This document shows positions 32,605-41,797 of a stretch of DNA of 64,000 nt, one piece after another (position 1 is the stretch's first letter; every line of letters starts with the position of its first letter). A program made the translations under genes and the position numbers. The notes beneath the pieces were generated by a model, which was not told where the DNA came from, did no database searches, and saw only the letters and a program-made list of their open reading frames with translations. The stretch comes from Nitrosopumilus sp. K4 (lineage in GTDB: Archaea > Thermoproteota > Nitrososphaeria > Nitrososphaerales > Nitrosopumilaceae): assembly GCF_018128925.1 (NCBI RefSeq), contig NZ_CP067007.1, positions 660,164 to 724,163 of the forward strand. Reading direction: 5' to 3'.

Positions 32605-33095
32605 TGAGGAACACCATCAGGATTCTCAGGTGTTGTGGTGGCCCCGTTTCTAAGATTACTCAATTGGCTCAATTGTTTTGTAGCAGAACGCAAGAAGGTA
32701 ATTTTTTCAGTAAGATATGCTTTTTCAGATGTGATCAATTGTAGTATTTGTGGAATCACATATTGAATTATCTGTGTTAAGGTATCTGGTGAATAATCGC
32801 TGATTTTTTTAATTTCTGTTTTTCCATTTGCTAAACGTATTACCATGTCTAGATTTGGGAGAAGAGTAATTTGTGAATCTTCTGGCAGATGAAATATGCC
32901 TGGATGAATGGTTACTGAAAAAGACAAAAACTCTGTGATGATTTTTAGTGAATTATACAAATCATCAATTGTGTTTGCTTTTTGATTCTCTAATTCATAA
33001 ATTTGTAGGGATTCTGAAATCAAATTATTTAATTGATCAAGTGTGGAAGATACATTTGGTACTCCCTCTTTGGGTGTACTTTCAGTAGATTGCAT
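32601..33095 (-). CDS. hypothetical pilus-locus protein, 164 aa
   Basis: Not recognised. Helical, cytoplasmic protein with a central beta segment (IHPGIFHLPEDSQITLLPNL) and helix QIIQYVIPQILQLITSEKAY. It shares a 4-base overlap with the gene downstream and lies 60 bases downstream of the LamG pilin-like gene, so it is probably the same operon. Confidence 0.65.
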   Translation of the reverse strand: MQSTESTPKEGVPNVSSTLDQLNNLISESLQIYELENQKANTIDDLYNSLKIITEFLSFSVTIHPGIFHLPEDSQITLLPNLDMVIRLANGKTEIKKISDYSPDTLTQIIQYVIPQILQLITSEKAYLTEKITFLRSATKQLSQLSNLRNGATTTPENPDGVPQ

Positions 33096-33155
33096 AGGTA
33101 TTCTGGCTCCTGAAAATTACATTAAAAGTAGTCTGTTACAAAATGTTACATACAT

Positions 33156-35651
33156 CTATGTGCATGGGTCACAGACATCAACTACGCCTACATAGAATGT
33201 TCTAAACACACTGGCTCCTTGACTGTCATATCCCACAATTGACACATACATACGATAATTGCTATTTGTGGGCATATCCCCTGATGGATTTGGAGATAAT
33301 CCTGGTTCTGTGTTTGGATATCCGAATGTCAGCACTCCTTTATCATCTACTGACATAAAATTCCCGTCTTCATTGGAATTCATGGTCGTACTGTTAAATT
33401 TTTCTAGCAATCCTGCATATGACATAGATTTATCCAATTCCTCAAAAATTACACGTGTACCTGAAAACAACATAAACATCCCATTTGGCCCTGCATTAGA
33501 GATGGTAAACACCAAAGGATTTTTAGAATCCCACTGGAAGTAAGAAGGGAAAGGATTGTTTGGTGTAGGAAGCACAAGTTTTGAGCCAATGTTATCGGTA
33601 TACCCGTTATCATCCGTGTTCATTGTCCAATCTAAAAATGAATTACCTGAGATATTCTCAATTTCAACATATAATCTTGAATCTGATGTAAAATGAAATG
33701 AGCCTAATGAATCAGTACTATTTGTTAGTAAATTGCTATGAGTGAAATCATTCCACCCTAATGGAACATTGGAAGTATCTTGAAATGGAATGTCTATAAT
33801 TTCGGTATGTATGGTGTCTAAAATATTTCCACTGTCATCTGCCCGATAAATCTCATAGCTTATTCGGTGAGCTGCTGTTCCATAATTTGCATCATGAAGA
33901 TCCGATGCTTGAGATGATGTTATTCCGTAATTATTCCAATGCATTAATTGGCTCAGTTCGCCTGTAAAATAATTGGTTCCTGAAGGATCTCGTCCAATGT
34001 TTGTATCTGCAGACGTAATGTCTATAATGTCTTTTCCTGTTCCACTGTTACCTGTTTGGAAATCAGTATCGACTTGACTTCCATCAACATACAAAATGCA
34101 ACTATGTGCCGTGTCTCTTACTGCTACAAAGGAATGCCACTTATCATCTGCATAGGATAATGGTGATGTGCATGTGGTTGGCGCAGCAGAATCATCATCA
34201 GCTACAAATGAAAACTCTACTTTTCCATTATTGATTGATATGTCATAAAATTCTTCAAAACCTGCAACATCTTGCTCAACACGATAAATGGTAAGCTTGC
34301 CTGAAGATGTGCTTGTCTTAAACCACCCAGCAGTAGAATCATCAGTAGCACTAATGTCTGAAAATGCATCATCATATGAAATAACAAAATAATCATCTCC
34401 GTCAAATATCGCTGTATCAGTTCCGTTCTGACCAACACCATTACCAGTTCCCGGAGTGCCTGCTTGTGTTAGATCAATATTATTTCGTGAATCCAATAAT
34501 GGATCAGCAGAATCAAAAAAGTATACCAAATCAGGAAGGTTTGCAGATAATGAAGACGGAACAAGATCACTTGACATAACCAATGTTAAATCCCATGTTC
34601 CCTGAGGTACATCTACTTGGGTGGCCCCATCATTTTTTGAATAATATCTTAAAGGCGAATCAGCAGGCATAGTACGAGTATCTCCTGACAATTCCGGCAA
34701 TCCAGAATAGGTCTGAAAACTAGTGCCATTTCCACCAGGAGAAGGAGCAGGGACCCCTGTAGTTTCACCGTGAAATGCTAGCGTGTCATCGGTAGTTTTA
34801 CAACAGGTCAAACCTTCAGACTCAAGTGCGGTTTCACTCTGTGATGCAAATGAAGGGTTTTCGATTTTTACAGTGACTGAATCAAGCAAATTTGCAGGAA
34901 TTGGGTTGTTGTTGATGTAAGCATTACATGGTGCAGTATCCCCCCCTGTTCCAGTAGCAACATATACCCACCTAAATGTCGCAACATCTCCTCGTTCCAA
35001 TGTTTCGACTGTGTTGGGGACAGGATATGTCAAACCAGATTCAGATTCAAGAGTAATATCTGGATCACATACTATTGATGGTGATATTTCTGTTAAGATG
35101 CTATCAGATGTTTGATTATTGATAATTTCCAATGTTAAAGTGGTTGAAAATCCAGGAGCTATGATTTTTGGCTCGGCGTGAAGTTTTGCATATAACTTTG
35201 AGGTCATGGTTGAGCTTACTGAGAAAGGTAATGCGTTTCCTCTGTCGGTAATTAATTTAAAATCATACGCTTCAGTATCTAAAGCAATCAACCCAATATC
35301 TTGTCCTATGTTAGATTTTTTGCCGCCGGGGCTAACGGATTTATTGATGTCAAATTTCTGAGGAACCCAACTAGAATCGGTTGTATTTTCAACCCACAAA
35401 CGTGCAATTGTGACTGGGACGTTTCCTGTGTTTTGTATTGTAAAGTTAAATTTTCCACCATCTATTCTTACCTGAGTTAAATCAAATTTTTCATTTGCTC
35501 TGTTTGTTTGTTCTATCTCATTTGTTGCAATTGTTTGTGCAAAATTATCTACAGTATCCATGCTGTATGTGATATATGCAATTGATGTAGCAGCTGCAAT
35601 TACAAAAAATACAGCACCTACAATTGTACTAAGAGCTCTTCTATTTCTCAT
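33156..35651 (-). CDS. 831-aa pilin-like protein with LamG (concanavalin-like) domain
   Basis: The N-terminus MRNRRALSTIVGAVFFVIAA is an archaeal class III (type IV pilin) signal: basic leader, Ala-Leu-Ser cleavage region, then a hydrophobic helix. The extracellular part has beta-rich Ig-like segments (~60-300), and a LamG/concanavalin A-like domain at ~372-590 (LPDLVYFFDSADPLLDSRNN; DDKWHSFVAVRD; SQVDTDFQTG; ISYEIYRAD). The last ~240 residues form another Ig-like domain. At 831 residues it is far larger than ordinary pilins (100-250). I infer an adhesive pilus tip or minor pilin. It overlaps the upstream small pilin-like gene by 4 bases. Confidence 0.82.
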   Translation of the reverse strand: MRNRRALSTIVGAVFFVIAAATSIAYITYSMDTVDNFAQTIATNEIEQTNRANEKFDLTQVRIDGGKFNFTIQNTGNVPVTIARLWVENTTDSSWVPQKFDINKSVSPGGKKSNIGQDIGLIALDTEAYDFKLITDRGNALPFSVSSTMTSKLYAKLHAEPKIIAPGFSTTLTLEIINNQTSDSILTEISPSIVCDPDITLESESGLTYPVPNTVETLERGDVATFRWVYVATGTGGDTAPCNAYINNNPIPANLLDSVTVKIENPSFASQSETALESEGLTCCKTTDDTLAFHGETTGVPAPSPGGNGTSFQTYSGLPELSGDTRTMPADSPLRYYSKNDGATQVDVPQGTWDLTLVMSSDLVPSSLSANLPDLVYFFDSADPLLDSRNNIDLTQAGTPGTGNGVGQNGTDTAIFDGDDYFVISYDDAFSDISATDDSTAGWFKTSTSSGKLTIYRVEQDVAGFEEFYDISINNGKVEFSFVADDDSAAPTTCTSPLSYADDKWHSFVAVRDTAHSCILYVDGSQVDTDFQTGNSGTGKDIIDITSADTNIGRDPSGTNYFTGELSQLMHWNNYGITSSQASDLHDANYGTAAHRISYEIYRADDSGNILDTIHTEIIDIPFQDTSNVPLGWNDFTHSNLLTNSTDSLGSFHFTSDSRLYVEIENISGNSFLDWTMNTDDNGYTDNIGSKLVLPTPNNPFPSYFQWDSKNPLVFTISNAGPNGMFMLFSGTRVIFEELDKSMSYAGLLEKFNSTTMNSNEDGNFMSVDDKGVLTFGYPNTEPGLSPNPSGDMPTNSNYRMYVSIVGYDSQGASVFRTFYVGVVDVCDPCT

Positions 35652-36106
35652 GGGGTAGTCACCTGTGTAGAAATTATCGAGCCTCGCTCTGTCGTGATTA
35701 CTGCAGTAAATGATGAATACGGAGTATGATCAAAGACATTGTCACTTGTTTGATAAGAATATGATTCTGAGGGACTTAGCTGACCATCACTGATTGTTTC
35801 TTCATGAAGGGTCTGCTGTGTATCTGGATTTCTAAATTCTACATCGACAATGTTTAATGAATTTGTTCCAATGTTTGTTATTGTCATGTTTGTAAATTTG
35901 GGACTGCTACTAAACCAAACATATTCTAAAATCACAGATTCTTTTAATTTGTTAATATTATTTTGAAATGAAGTATTAAGATTTGCTTGTCTTTCAGTGA
36001 GATTAGATTGTGACCAACTTACAAGTCCTGTACCCATCAATGCAACAGCTGAAAGCAGAATTGCTGCAGTTACAATATTGCTTAATCCTCTCCTTTTACA
36101 AAGCAT
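35648..36106 (-). CDS. small type IV pilin-like protein, 152 aa
   Basis: A class III signal (MLCKRRGLSNIVTAAILLSA) leads a hydrophobic helix and a ~115-residue beta-rich domain (VILEYVWFSSSPKFTNMTIT). I start at ATG 36106 because a GGAG lies ~10 bases before it; TTG 36121 would add five residues. It is probably a minor pilin partner of the giant pilin-LamG protein, with which it shares a 4-base overlap. Substrate for the prepilin peptidase at 46245. Confidence 0.8.
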   Translation of the reverse strand: MLCKRRGLSNIVTAAILLSAVALMGTGLVSWSQSNLTERQANLNTSFQNNINKLKESVILEYVWFSSSPKFTNMTITNIGTNSLNIVDVEFRNPDTQQTLHEETISDGQLSPSESYSYQTSDNVFDHTPYSSFTAVITTERGSIISTQVTTP

Positions 36107-36159
36107 AATTAAAAACTCCAAAATTAGGTATTATCGGTCTGTATGTCTGCCAAGATTAC

Positions 36160-36822
36160 TTACACTGTAGATTCCAAAGGTTCACTTGAGCTATTCTTTT
36201 GATTCATTTGTGTTGAAATTGTTTCTAATTTTTTACGTAGTTCTTCAGAGGGGTTCTTGCTATATTCATCAGATGTTTTTGCATATAGTTCTTGTAATTC
36301 TTCTATTGTCTGTCCTTCTTTTTCAGTAGTTTCATCGGATGTAGATTCTGTAATTGGGGGTTCCCCAGATACGGTTTCTTTTGACGATTCTGGAATTTCT
36401 ATAGTTTCAGGTTCTGTTTCCGTTTCTGCTTCTACATTGTTACTGTTTTGAGGAATTGTTTCATCACCTAATGTCAATATTTGATATGGAGGACAAGGAA
36501 CATTTGCACTTTTTGAAAGCATAAAAAATGAAGGAAACAGTTCATGATAGATTAATGGTAGAATTTTTGGTATGTCGTTTTCATTTTTGTCTAAAATAGC
36601 GTCTCTTTCCTCTGGTTTTCCAAAAACCCTGATCGTTCCATCTACTGCAATTCGTACATTTTTTGGTTGTGAAAGAATAGTGAAAGTGTATTTAAAACCA
36701 GAATGGTTTTCTGTATTTTCAAATTCATCAATATTTGCTTGTATGTCATATTTTTCAAAGGATTCCATGACTGGATTTGCTTTACTTATCGATAAAGAAT
36801 TGATATCTACCTTTGATTTCAT
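36160..36822 (-). CDS. hypothetical pilus-locus protein with acidic C-terminal half, 220 aa
   Basis: Not recognised. The N-terminal ~110 residues are a globular alpha/beta domain (FTILSQPKNVRIAVDGTIRV; PLIYHELFPSFFML), the rest is acidic, low-complexity and ends in a coiled coil (ELRKKLETISTQMNQ). No signal peptide. I start at ATG 36822 (MKSKVDINSLSISKAN); ATG 36846/36879 are in frame but would extend into the promoter region. First gene of the leftward operon, divergent from the MoxR gene. Confidence 0.6.
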   Translation of the reverse strand: MKSKVDINSLSISKANPVMESFEKYDIQANIDEFENTENHSGFKYTFTILSQPKNVRIAVDGTIRVFGKPEERDAILDKNENDIPKILPLIYHELFPSFFMLSKSANVPCPPYQILTLGDETIPQNSNNVEAETETEPETIEIPESSKETVSGEPPITESTSDETTEKEGQTIEELQELYAKTSDEYSKNPSEELRKKLETISTQMNQKNSSSEPLESTV

Positions 36823-36914
36823 GAAAAAACACGAGTAAATTGTCATTAAACAATACGTATGTAATACTTTGATACACATGCTAGCATTAAGAAGGATAAA
36901 ATGTACATTATTCT

Positions 36915-37910
36915 ATGAATGATGCTTCTGGAAGGCAGGGGGAACAGTCAAAGATCAGCTCTAAGAACATGAATCTTTCTGTTACGGTTTCAAAATTAAA
37001 AAGAGATGAACACAAACTAGCAAAATTATATGATTTCAAAAAATATCTGGATCCCTCAAAATTCTCATTTCCTGAAAAAATGATGGAGATGGTGCCAAAA
37101 GGAACACCGCCTTATCTTGACAACGGAGAGCACTATGTAGAACGAATTGCAAGAGCATTGGCATATTTCAAACAATGTGCCTTAATCGGTCCAAGTGGGA
37201 CTGGGAAAACACACATTGTATATCTTGTATCCGAATTATCCGGTCTTCCGTTATGGGAAATTAACTGTGGTTTGCAAACATCTGTCTTTGACTTGTTTGG
37301 AAGATATGTGGGACTGGGAAAAGAAAATTGGATTGATGGTTTGATTACTAGTTGGGTAAGACATGGTGGCATATTGTATTTGGATGAGGCAAACATGATG
37401 AAACAAGATATTGCAACAAAACTCAATCCAATTTTAGATACTAGAGGACACATGGTATTAACAGAAAAAGACAACGAGTTAATTCATAGACATAAAAATG
37501 CATTTTTAATAATTAGTATGAACCCATTTTCGTCAGAATTTGCAGGTACTAAACCAATTAACGCTGCAATGAGAAGAAGAATGAGCGTATGGTTGAATTT
37601 TGACTACATGAGTGTAGGGGACAAAGTTGATCAAAAAGAAATTGAAATGGTTGCGGAAAGAGGAAACATTTCATTAAATGACGCAGAAATAATTACAAAG
37701 ATCGGTGCCAAGCTAAGACAAGAATACAAAACAGGTGATTTACCTTATGGTCCATCAATTGGTGATCTGGTTAACTGGGGAAAAATTGTTTCAGACGGTG
37801 CAAACATCTTAGAAGCAGGAATAGAAACAATAGTTTCAATGACAAGTGATGATCTGGAAATTCAAGATGAAGTAATAAAGATCATCAAGAAGTTTGTTGG
37901 CGAGAAGTGA
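36915..37910 (+). CDS. MoxR-type AAA+ ATPase
   Basis: A MoxR-family AAA+ chaperone. Walker A is GPSGTGKT (92-99), Walker B GGILYLDEAN (151-160), sensor 1 and arginine-finger regions follow (FLIISMNPFSSEFAGTKPIN; AMRRRMSVWLNF). MoxR proteins pair with VWA proteins to activate or assemble targets; the adjacent gene encodes such a VWA protein and its ATG overlaps this gene's TGA. The pair sits inside a pilus locus, suggesting assembly or maturation of the pilus machinery, which is inference. Confidence 0.88.
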   Translation: MNDASGRQGEQSKISSKNMNLSVTVSKLKRDEHKLAKLYDFKKYLDPSKFSFPEKMMEMVPKGTPPYLDNGEHYVERIARALAYFKQCALIGPSGTGKTHIVYLVSELSGLPLWEINCGLQTSVFDLFGRYVGLGKENWIDGLITSWVRHGGILYLDEANMMKQDIATKLNPILDTRGHMVLTEKDNELIHRHKNAFLIISMNPFSSEFAGTKPINAAMRRRMSVWLNFDYMSVGDKVDQKEIEMVAERGNISLNDAEIITKIGAKLRQEYKTGDLPYGPSIGDLVNWGKIVSDGANILEAGIETIVSMTSDDLEIQDEVIKIIKKFVGEK

Positions 37911-39463
37911 TGAAAGATACTCTTGCTGATGTTTCTCACGAATTATTTTTTGATCTCTCTGGAAAAAACCCTTCTGAAATTGACATATTTTTTGAAGAAT
38001 CCATAGACTATCCTAAAATCTCAAAAACACCAAGAATTACAATCACTATTCCATTGCCAAGAGAATATGGAGGAAAATATCATTTGCTTGGATATGAATT
38101 TGCAGAATATGAAACCAATCATGAGTCAATATGGACATTATATGCGGGGATTTTAGTTAAATTTGCAGCATATGTTCATAATATAGAATATTTAGATTTG
38201 GAGGATTGGAAGAAAAATAAAACTTCTAAATTATGTGAAAAAGTAATTCAATTCATAGGAAATACACTTGCTGAAAATCATCTTCAAATGAACTATCCTG
38301 AATATAAAATCGAATTAGACAATATAGAAAACAAAATTGCTGAAATAAATTTTGATTCAAATTCTAAGCAAATTGAAACAAGGAAAAAATTTGCATCTCA
38401 ATTTGCAGTAAATAAGACATCCATTCAAGAATTAAAAACAAAAATAATACAAGATAAAGAATCTAAAGCAAAAATAATTGAATATGCTGATTTTCTGTAC
38501 AGACATCAAGACTATCTAAAAGATACGGTTTTTCCATTTTATGATGAAAAAGAACTTTCATTTAAAAATAAAAACAAGACTATTTTCATAAAACCAAAAT
38601 CAGAATTTAAAAAATTAGTCGATTCGTTTGATGAAATGTGGATTGACGAAAAAATCAAAAAAGCAAGAATAACAAAAAAATATGATAAAATTACCAAGGA
38701 TCTTAATTTTGACAAAATTGGTTTTGCCGATGAAAATATTGGAGAATATCTTAGATTAAAAAATGAAAGTAGCATGTTTCTCAAAAAATTGAGAACTCAA
38801 TTAAAAATGGTTGCAAATATTGTTGATGATCCAAATGCTGAAGATTTAGGATTAGTAGAAATGCAAAAAGCAATTCAGGCAATGGCAAGTCAAAATGACA
38901 GCATACAGATTTTTGAGCAAGATGTTGCACGAAAAACAGATGAAAATTGGGCCATAATTTTAGATACTAGTGCAAGTATGAAACTAAAATTTGAGGATTT
39001 GAAAAAATTTGCATTGTGCCTTTCTGAGACTGCTGATGAAATGAATTCAAGAGGAGGTCAATGGGGATTGTTTTCATTTAACAATGAATTTTTGATTGTC
39101 AAAGACCACTCTGAAAAATACACTCAAATGGCCAAAGCCCGAATTGGAGGAATCAAAAACAAAGGCTTATCGTTTATTCCAGATGCCATAACCTTAGGTG
39201 CCAGAATCATGCAAGACGACCCTACTGATAAAAAATTCATTTTTGTCATTACCGATGGACAGACATTAGGCCAAGATCAGGATGAAAAGGCATTTCAAGA
39301 CGCAATAAAACAGGCCCGAAACATGGGAATTAACGTTATAGGCATAGGACTGCCTGAAAAAATCTCAAAATACTTTACTTTGAACATTCCACACGGAGAT
39401 CTCAAGAAAACTGTGGCTAAATTCATTGATGCCTATATCGAGGTAGCACAGTCCTCGATGTAA
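37910..39463 (+). CDS. VWA-domain protein, MoxR partner
   Basis: The C-terminal ~180 residues are a von Willebrand A domain with the MIDAS motif DTSAS (Asp352, Ser354, Ser356), SFNNEFLIVK and FVITDGQTLGQD. The N-terminal ~330 residues are a helical region typical of CoxE/CobT-like VWA partners of MoxR. It is cytoplasmic, with no signal peptide. Its ATG overlaps the MoxR stop by 1 base (TGATG), so the two are coupled. It precedes the pilin gene by 117 bases. Confidence 0.85.
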   Translation: MKDTLADVSHELFFDLSGKNPSEIDIFFEESIDYPKISKTPRITITIPLPREYGGKYHLLGYEFAEYETNHESIWTLYAGILVKFAAYVHNIEYLDLEDWKKNKTSKLCEKVIQFIGNTLAENHLQMNYPEYKIELDNIENKIAEINFDSNSKQIETRKKFASQFAVNKTSIQELKTKIIQDKESKAKIIEYADFLYRHQDYLKDTVFPFYDEKELSFKNKNKTIFIKPKSEFKKLVDSFDEMWIDEKIKKARITKKYDKITKDLNFDKIGFADENIGEYLRLKNESSMFLKKLRTQLKMVANIVDDPNAEDLGLVEMQKAIQAMASQNDSIQIFEQDVARKTDENWAIILDTSASMKLKFEDLKKFALCLSETADEMNSRGGQWGLFSFNNEFLIVKDHSEKYTQMAKARIGGIKNKGLSFIPDAITLGARIMQDDPTDKKFIFVITDGQTLGQDQDEKAFQDAIKQARNMGINVIGIGLPEKISKYFTLNIPHGDLKKTVAKFIDAYIEVAQSSM

Positions 39464-39580
39464 TTTTCAATCAATTTAGGCACGAATCATGAAGATTTTC
39501 ATAACATAAGATAATTTGACCCGTAATTTCTAAAAAATACATACACCTTTAGATATTCTTCCTATTGCCATAGAATTCAA

Positions 39581-40201
39581 ATGACAAAACTAGGCAACAA
39601 GCCAAACAAAAGAGCAATCAGTACTGTATTGACAACCATCATCATCTTGGTGGCATCTGTCGTATTGGGTTCAGGCGTTGTTTTGTACGGTACCAGTCTT
39701 TTCCAAGGCGGTACTCAGACAGAAGCAATGACTGTATCTGGAACTCAGATGTGGGTACATGCAACTGATTCAAATGGTTTAGCTTGGGGTGCTGCAAAAG
39801 TTAGAAACACTGGAGACAAGGTTATTTCAGTAGACAAAATCCAAGTTAGAGGTTCCGATGTACCTTTTGGAAACTGGTATCCTGACACAGCCCTAACTGC
39901 TTCTGAATTCCAGCAATCACTGCCACATCCAGGATGGTCTGGAGTTGCAGGTGGATTGACTGCTGATGGAGCATGTGGTGGCGGTGAAACAGTGAATATT
40001 GACTTGGCAGGAGTAGGTGATGTATGCGCAAATGCTGCAACAGGTCCAGTATCATTAAGTACAGGACAATCAGCAATCATATACTTCAAACTATCAAATG
40101 GCACATTATCTACACTTGACTCAGGTATCAATACCAGCGTGAATATATTTGCTGGAAACGCAGGAGCACCACAAAGCGTAGCCGTGAAAGGACAATCCTA
40201 G
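39581..40201 (+). CDS. type IV pilin/archaellin-like protein, 206 aa
   Basis: Class III signal with cleavage before Ala-Ile-Ser (NKRAISTVLTTIIILVASVV), a long hydrophobic helix and a ~150-residue Gly- and Thr-rich beta domain with cysteines (CGGG, VCANAATG). Length and composition fit a major pilin. Processed by the peptidase at 46245 and assembled by the ATPase and platform genes just downstream. An AT-rich stretch with no overlapping gene lies before the start, so it probably has its own promoter for high expression. Archaellin is the alternative; ArlF/ArlG-like partners are absent here, favouring a pilus. Confidence 0.85.
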   Translation: MTKLGNKPNKRAISTVLTTIIILVASVVLGSGVVLYGTSLFQGGTQTEAMTVSGTQMWVHATDSNGLAWGAAKVRNTGDKVISVDKIQVRGSDVPFGNWYPDTALTASEFQQSLPHPGWSGVAGGLTADGACGGGETVNIDLAGVGDVCANAATGPVSLSTGQSAIIYFKLSNGTLSTLDSGINTSVNIFAGNAGAPQSVAVKGQS

Positions 40202-40254
40202 GTAGGGGGTATTTTTTTAATCTACCAAAAATCTATTTTTGAGGTAAATGAAAG

Positions 40255-41793
40255 ATGGGGAAAAAGAAAAACGAGCAGGGTTTGGAAACTTTTCTAAAAA
40301 GTGAATTTTTAGATCAATATCAAAACAAAACACCTTCAGGATACAAAGTAGTGGAAAAGTATCCGTTATTAGCTCCTTTTAGCTATGTTAACATTTTGGA
40401 AGACAAAGAAACAGCAGGGTATCTGTATCAAGTAGATGAAGTAAAACTAAATAATTCCGAGCAAATGATTTTTGAGAAATTATATTCCTTAATTGAAGAT
40501 TCTCTAGACTCACCTGAAAATATCACTAAAGACTTGGGCTTTACATCATTTCTCAACAAAACATTAAAAGAAAATGAAAAAATGTTTCAAGAATATCCCT
40601 TAGCAAGTATTGAAAAGGTAAAGTACTATCTAGAACGAGATATCGCAGGTTTTGGCTTAATTGATTCACTAATGCATGACCCAAACATAGAAGATGTGAG
40701 TTGTAGTGGAATCGACACCCCGATTTACGTTTGGCATAGAAAATATGATAGCATGCCCACAAACATCCAATTTGAGGATGAAAGATTAAACAATTTTGTA
40801 TCTAGGATTGTCTTTAGAGCAGGAAAGCATATCAGCTCAGCATTTCCGATTTCAGATTTAGCCTTGGAGGGAAATCACAGAATTTCAGTATTGTATCAAA
40901 AAGAAGTAACACCAAAAGGCACTAGTTTCACAATAAGAAAATTCAGAGAGGACCCATATACGGTAGTTGATTTGATCAATTTTGGAACATTAGACATCAA
41001 TATTGCTGCATATCTATGGATGCTAGTTGAATCAAAGATGTCAATTATTGTAATTGGTTCTACAGGTAGCGGAAAAACAACCATACTTAATGCAATTACA
41101 GGATTGATAAATCCAGATTACAAAATATTTTCAGTTGAAGATGTTGCAGAAATTAACATCAATCATGAAAACTGGTTTAGTTTAATCTCAAGAACAGGGT
41201 TTGGTGCAAGTGGTGAAGGGGAAATTGGACTATATGATTTGATCAAATCAGGGGTAAGACACAGACCAGATTATATCGCAGTAGGAGAAATCAGAGGTTC
41301 AGAAGCCTATGTGATGTTTCAAGCAATGGCTACAGGCCATGGCGGATTATGTACCATGCACGCAGACAGTTTGGAATCTGCTTCAAAAAGATTACAGCAA
41401 AAACCAATGGATATCCCCCCTGCATATCTGTCCTTGATGAACTGTGCCATAGTAATCAGGAGAGTTAAAAACAACGTTACAGGACAGAGCAGCAGAAAAG
41501 CCGTAACAGTTCAGGAAATCATCAGTGCAGATTCTTTTAACGATGTTTTTAATTGGAATCCAAAAACAGATGAATTTGATTCAAAGATTGAACAAAGTAA
41601 AATGTTGTACAAAATTTCTGAGCAAACAGGACAAGACATGGAAGAGATTATCAACGAATTTGAGAAAAGAAAAAAACTCCTCAGACATCTAACTGAACGT
41701 GGAATCCGAAGTTATAAGAAAGTCTCAGAATATGTGGGGATGTACTATCGTGATTCTGACGCTCTACTAGCGAAAATGGAATACGGGGTATAA
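40255..41793 (+). CDS. type II/IV secretion system ATPase (PilB/TadA/ArlI-like)
   Basis: The hexameric assembly ATPase of the pilus. It has an N-terminal ~200-residue region, then the ATPase with GSTGSGKT (268-275), Asp box VEDVAEININHENW, Walker B YIAVGEIRGSEAYVMF, and His box GHGGLCTMHAD. The 512-residue length is typical of archaeal members. It is followed by the platform gene after 4 bases. Family members drive archaellum, pilus or secretion systems; the mixture of neighbours favours an archaeal type IV pilus. Confidence 0.92.
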   Translation: MGKKKNEQGLETFLKSEFLDQYQNKTPSGYKVVEKYPLLAPFSYVNILEDKETAGYLYQVDEVKLNNSEQMIFEKLYSLIEDSLDSPENITKDLGFTSFLNKTLKENEKMFQEYPLASIEKVKYYLERDIAGFGLIDSLMHDPNIEDVSCSGIDTPIYVWHRKYDSMPTNIQFEDERLNNFVSRIVFRAGKHISSAFPISDLALEGNHRISVLYQKEVTPKGTSFTIRKFREDPYTVVDLINFGTLDINIAAYLWMLVESKMSIIVIGSTGSGKTTILNAITGLINPDYKIFSVEDVAEININHENWFSLISRTGFGASGEGEIGLYDLIKSGVRHRPDYIAVGEIRGSEAYVMFQAMATGHGGLCTMHADSLESASKRLQQKPMDIPPAYLSLMNCAIVIRRVKNNVTGQSSRKAVTVQEIISADSFNDVFNWNPKTDEFDSKIEQSKMLYKISEQTGQDMEEIINEFEKRKKLLRHLTERGIRSYKKVSEYVGMYYRDSDALLAKMEYGV

Positions 41794-41797
41794 TTTC

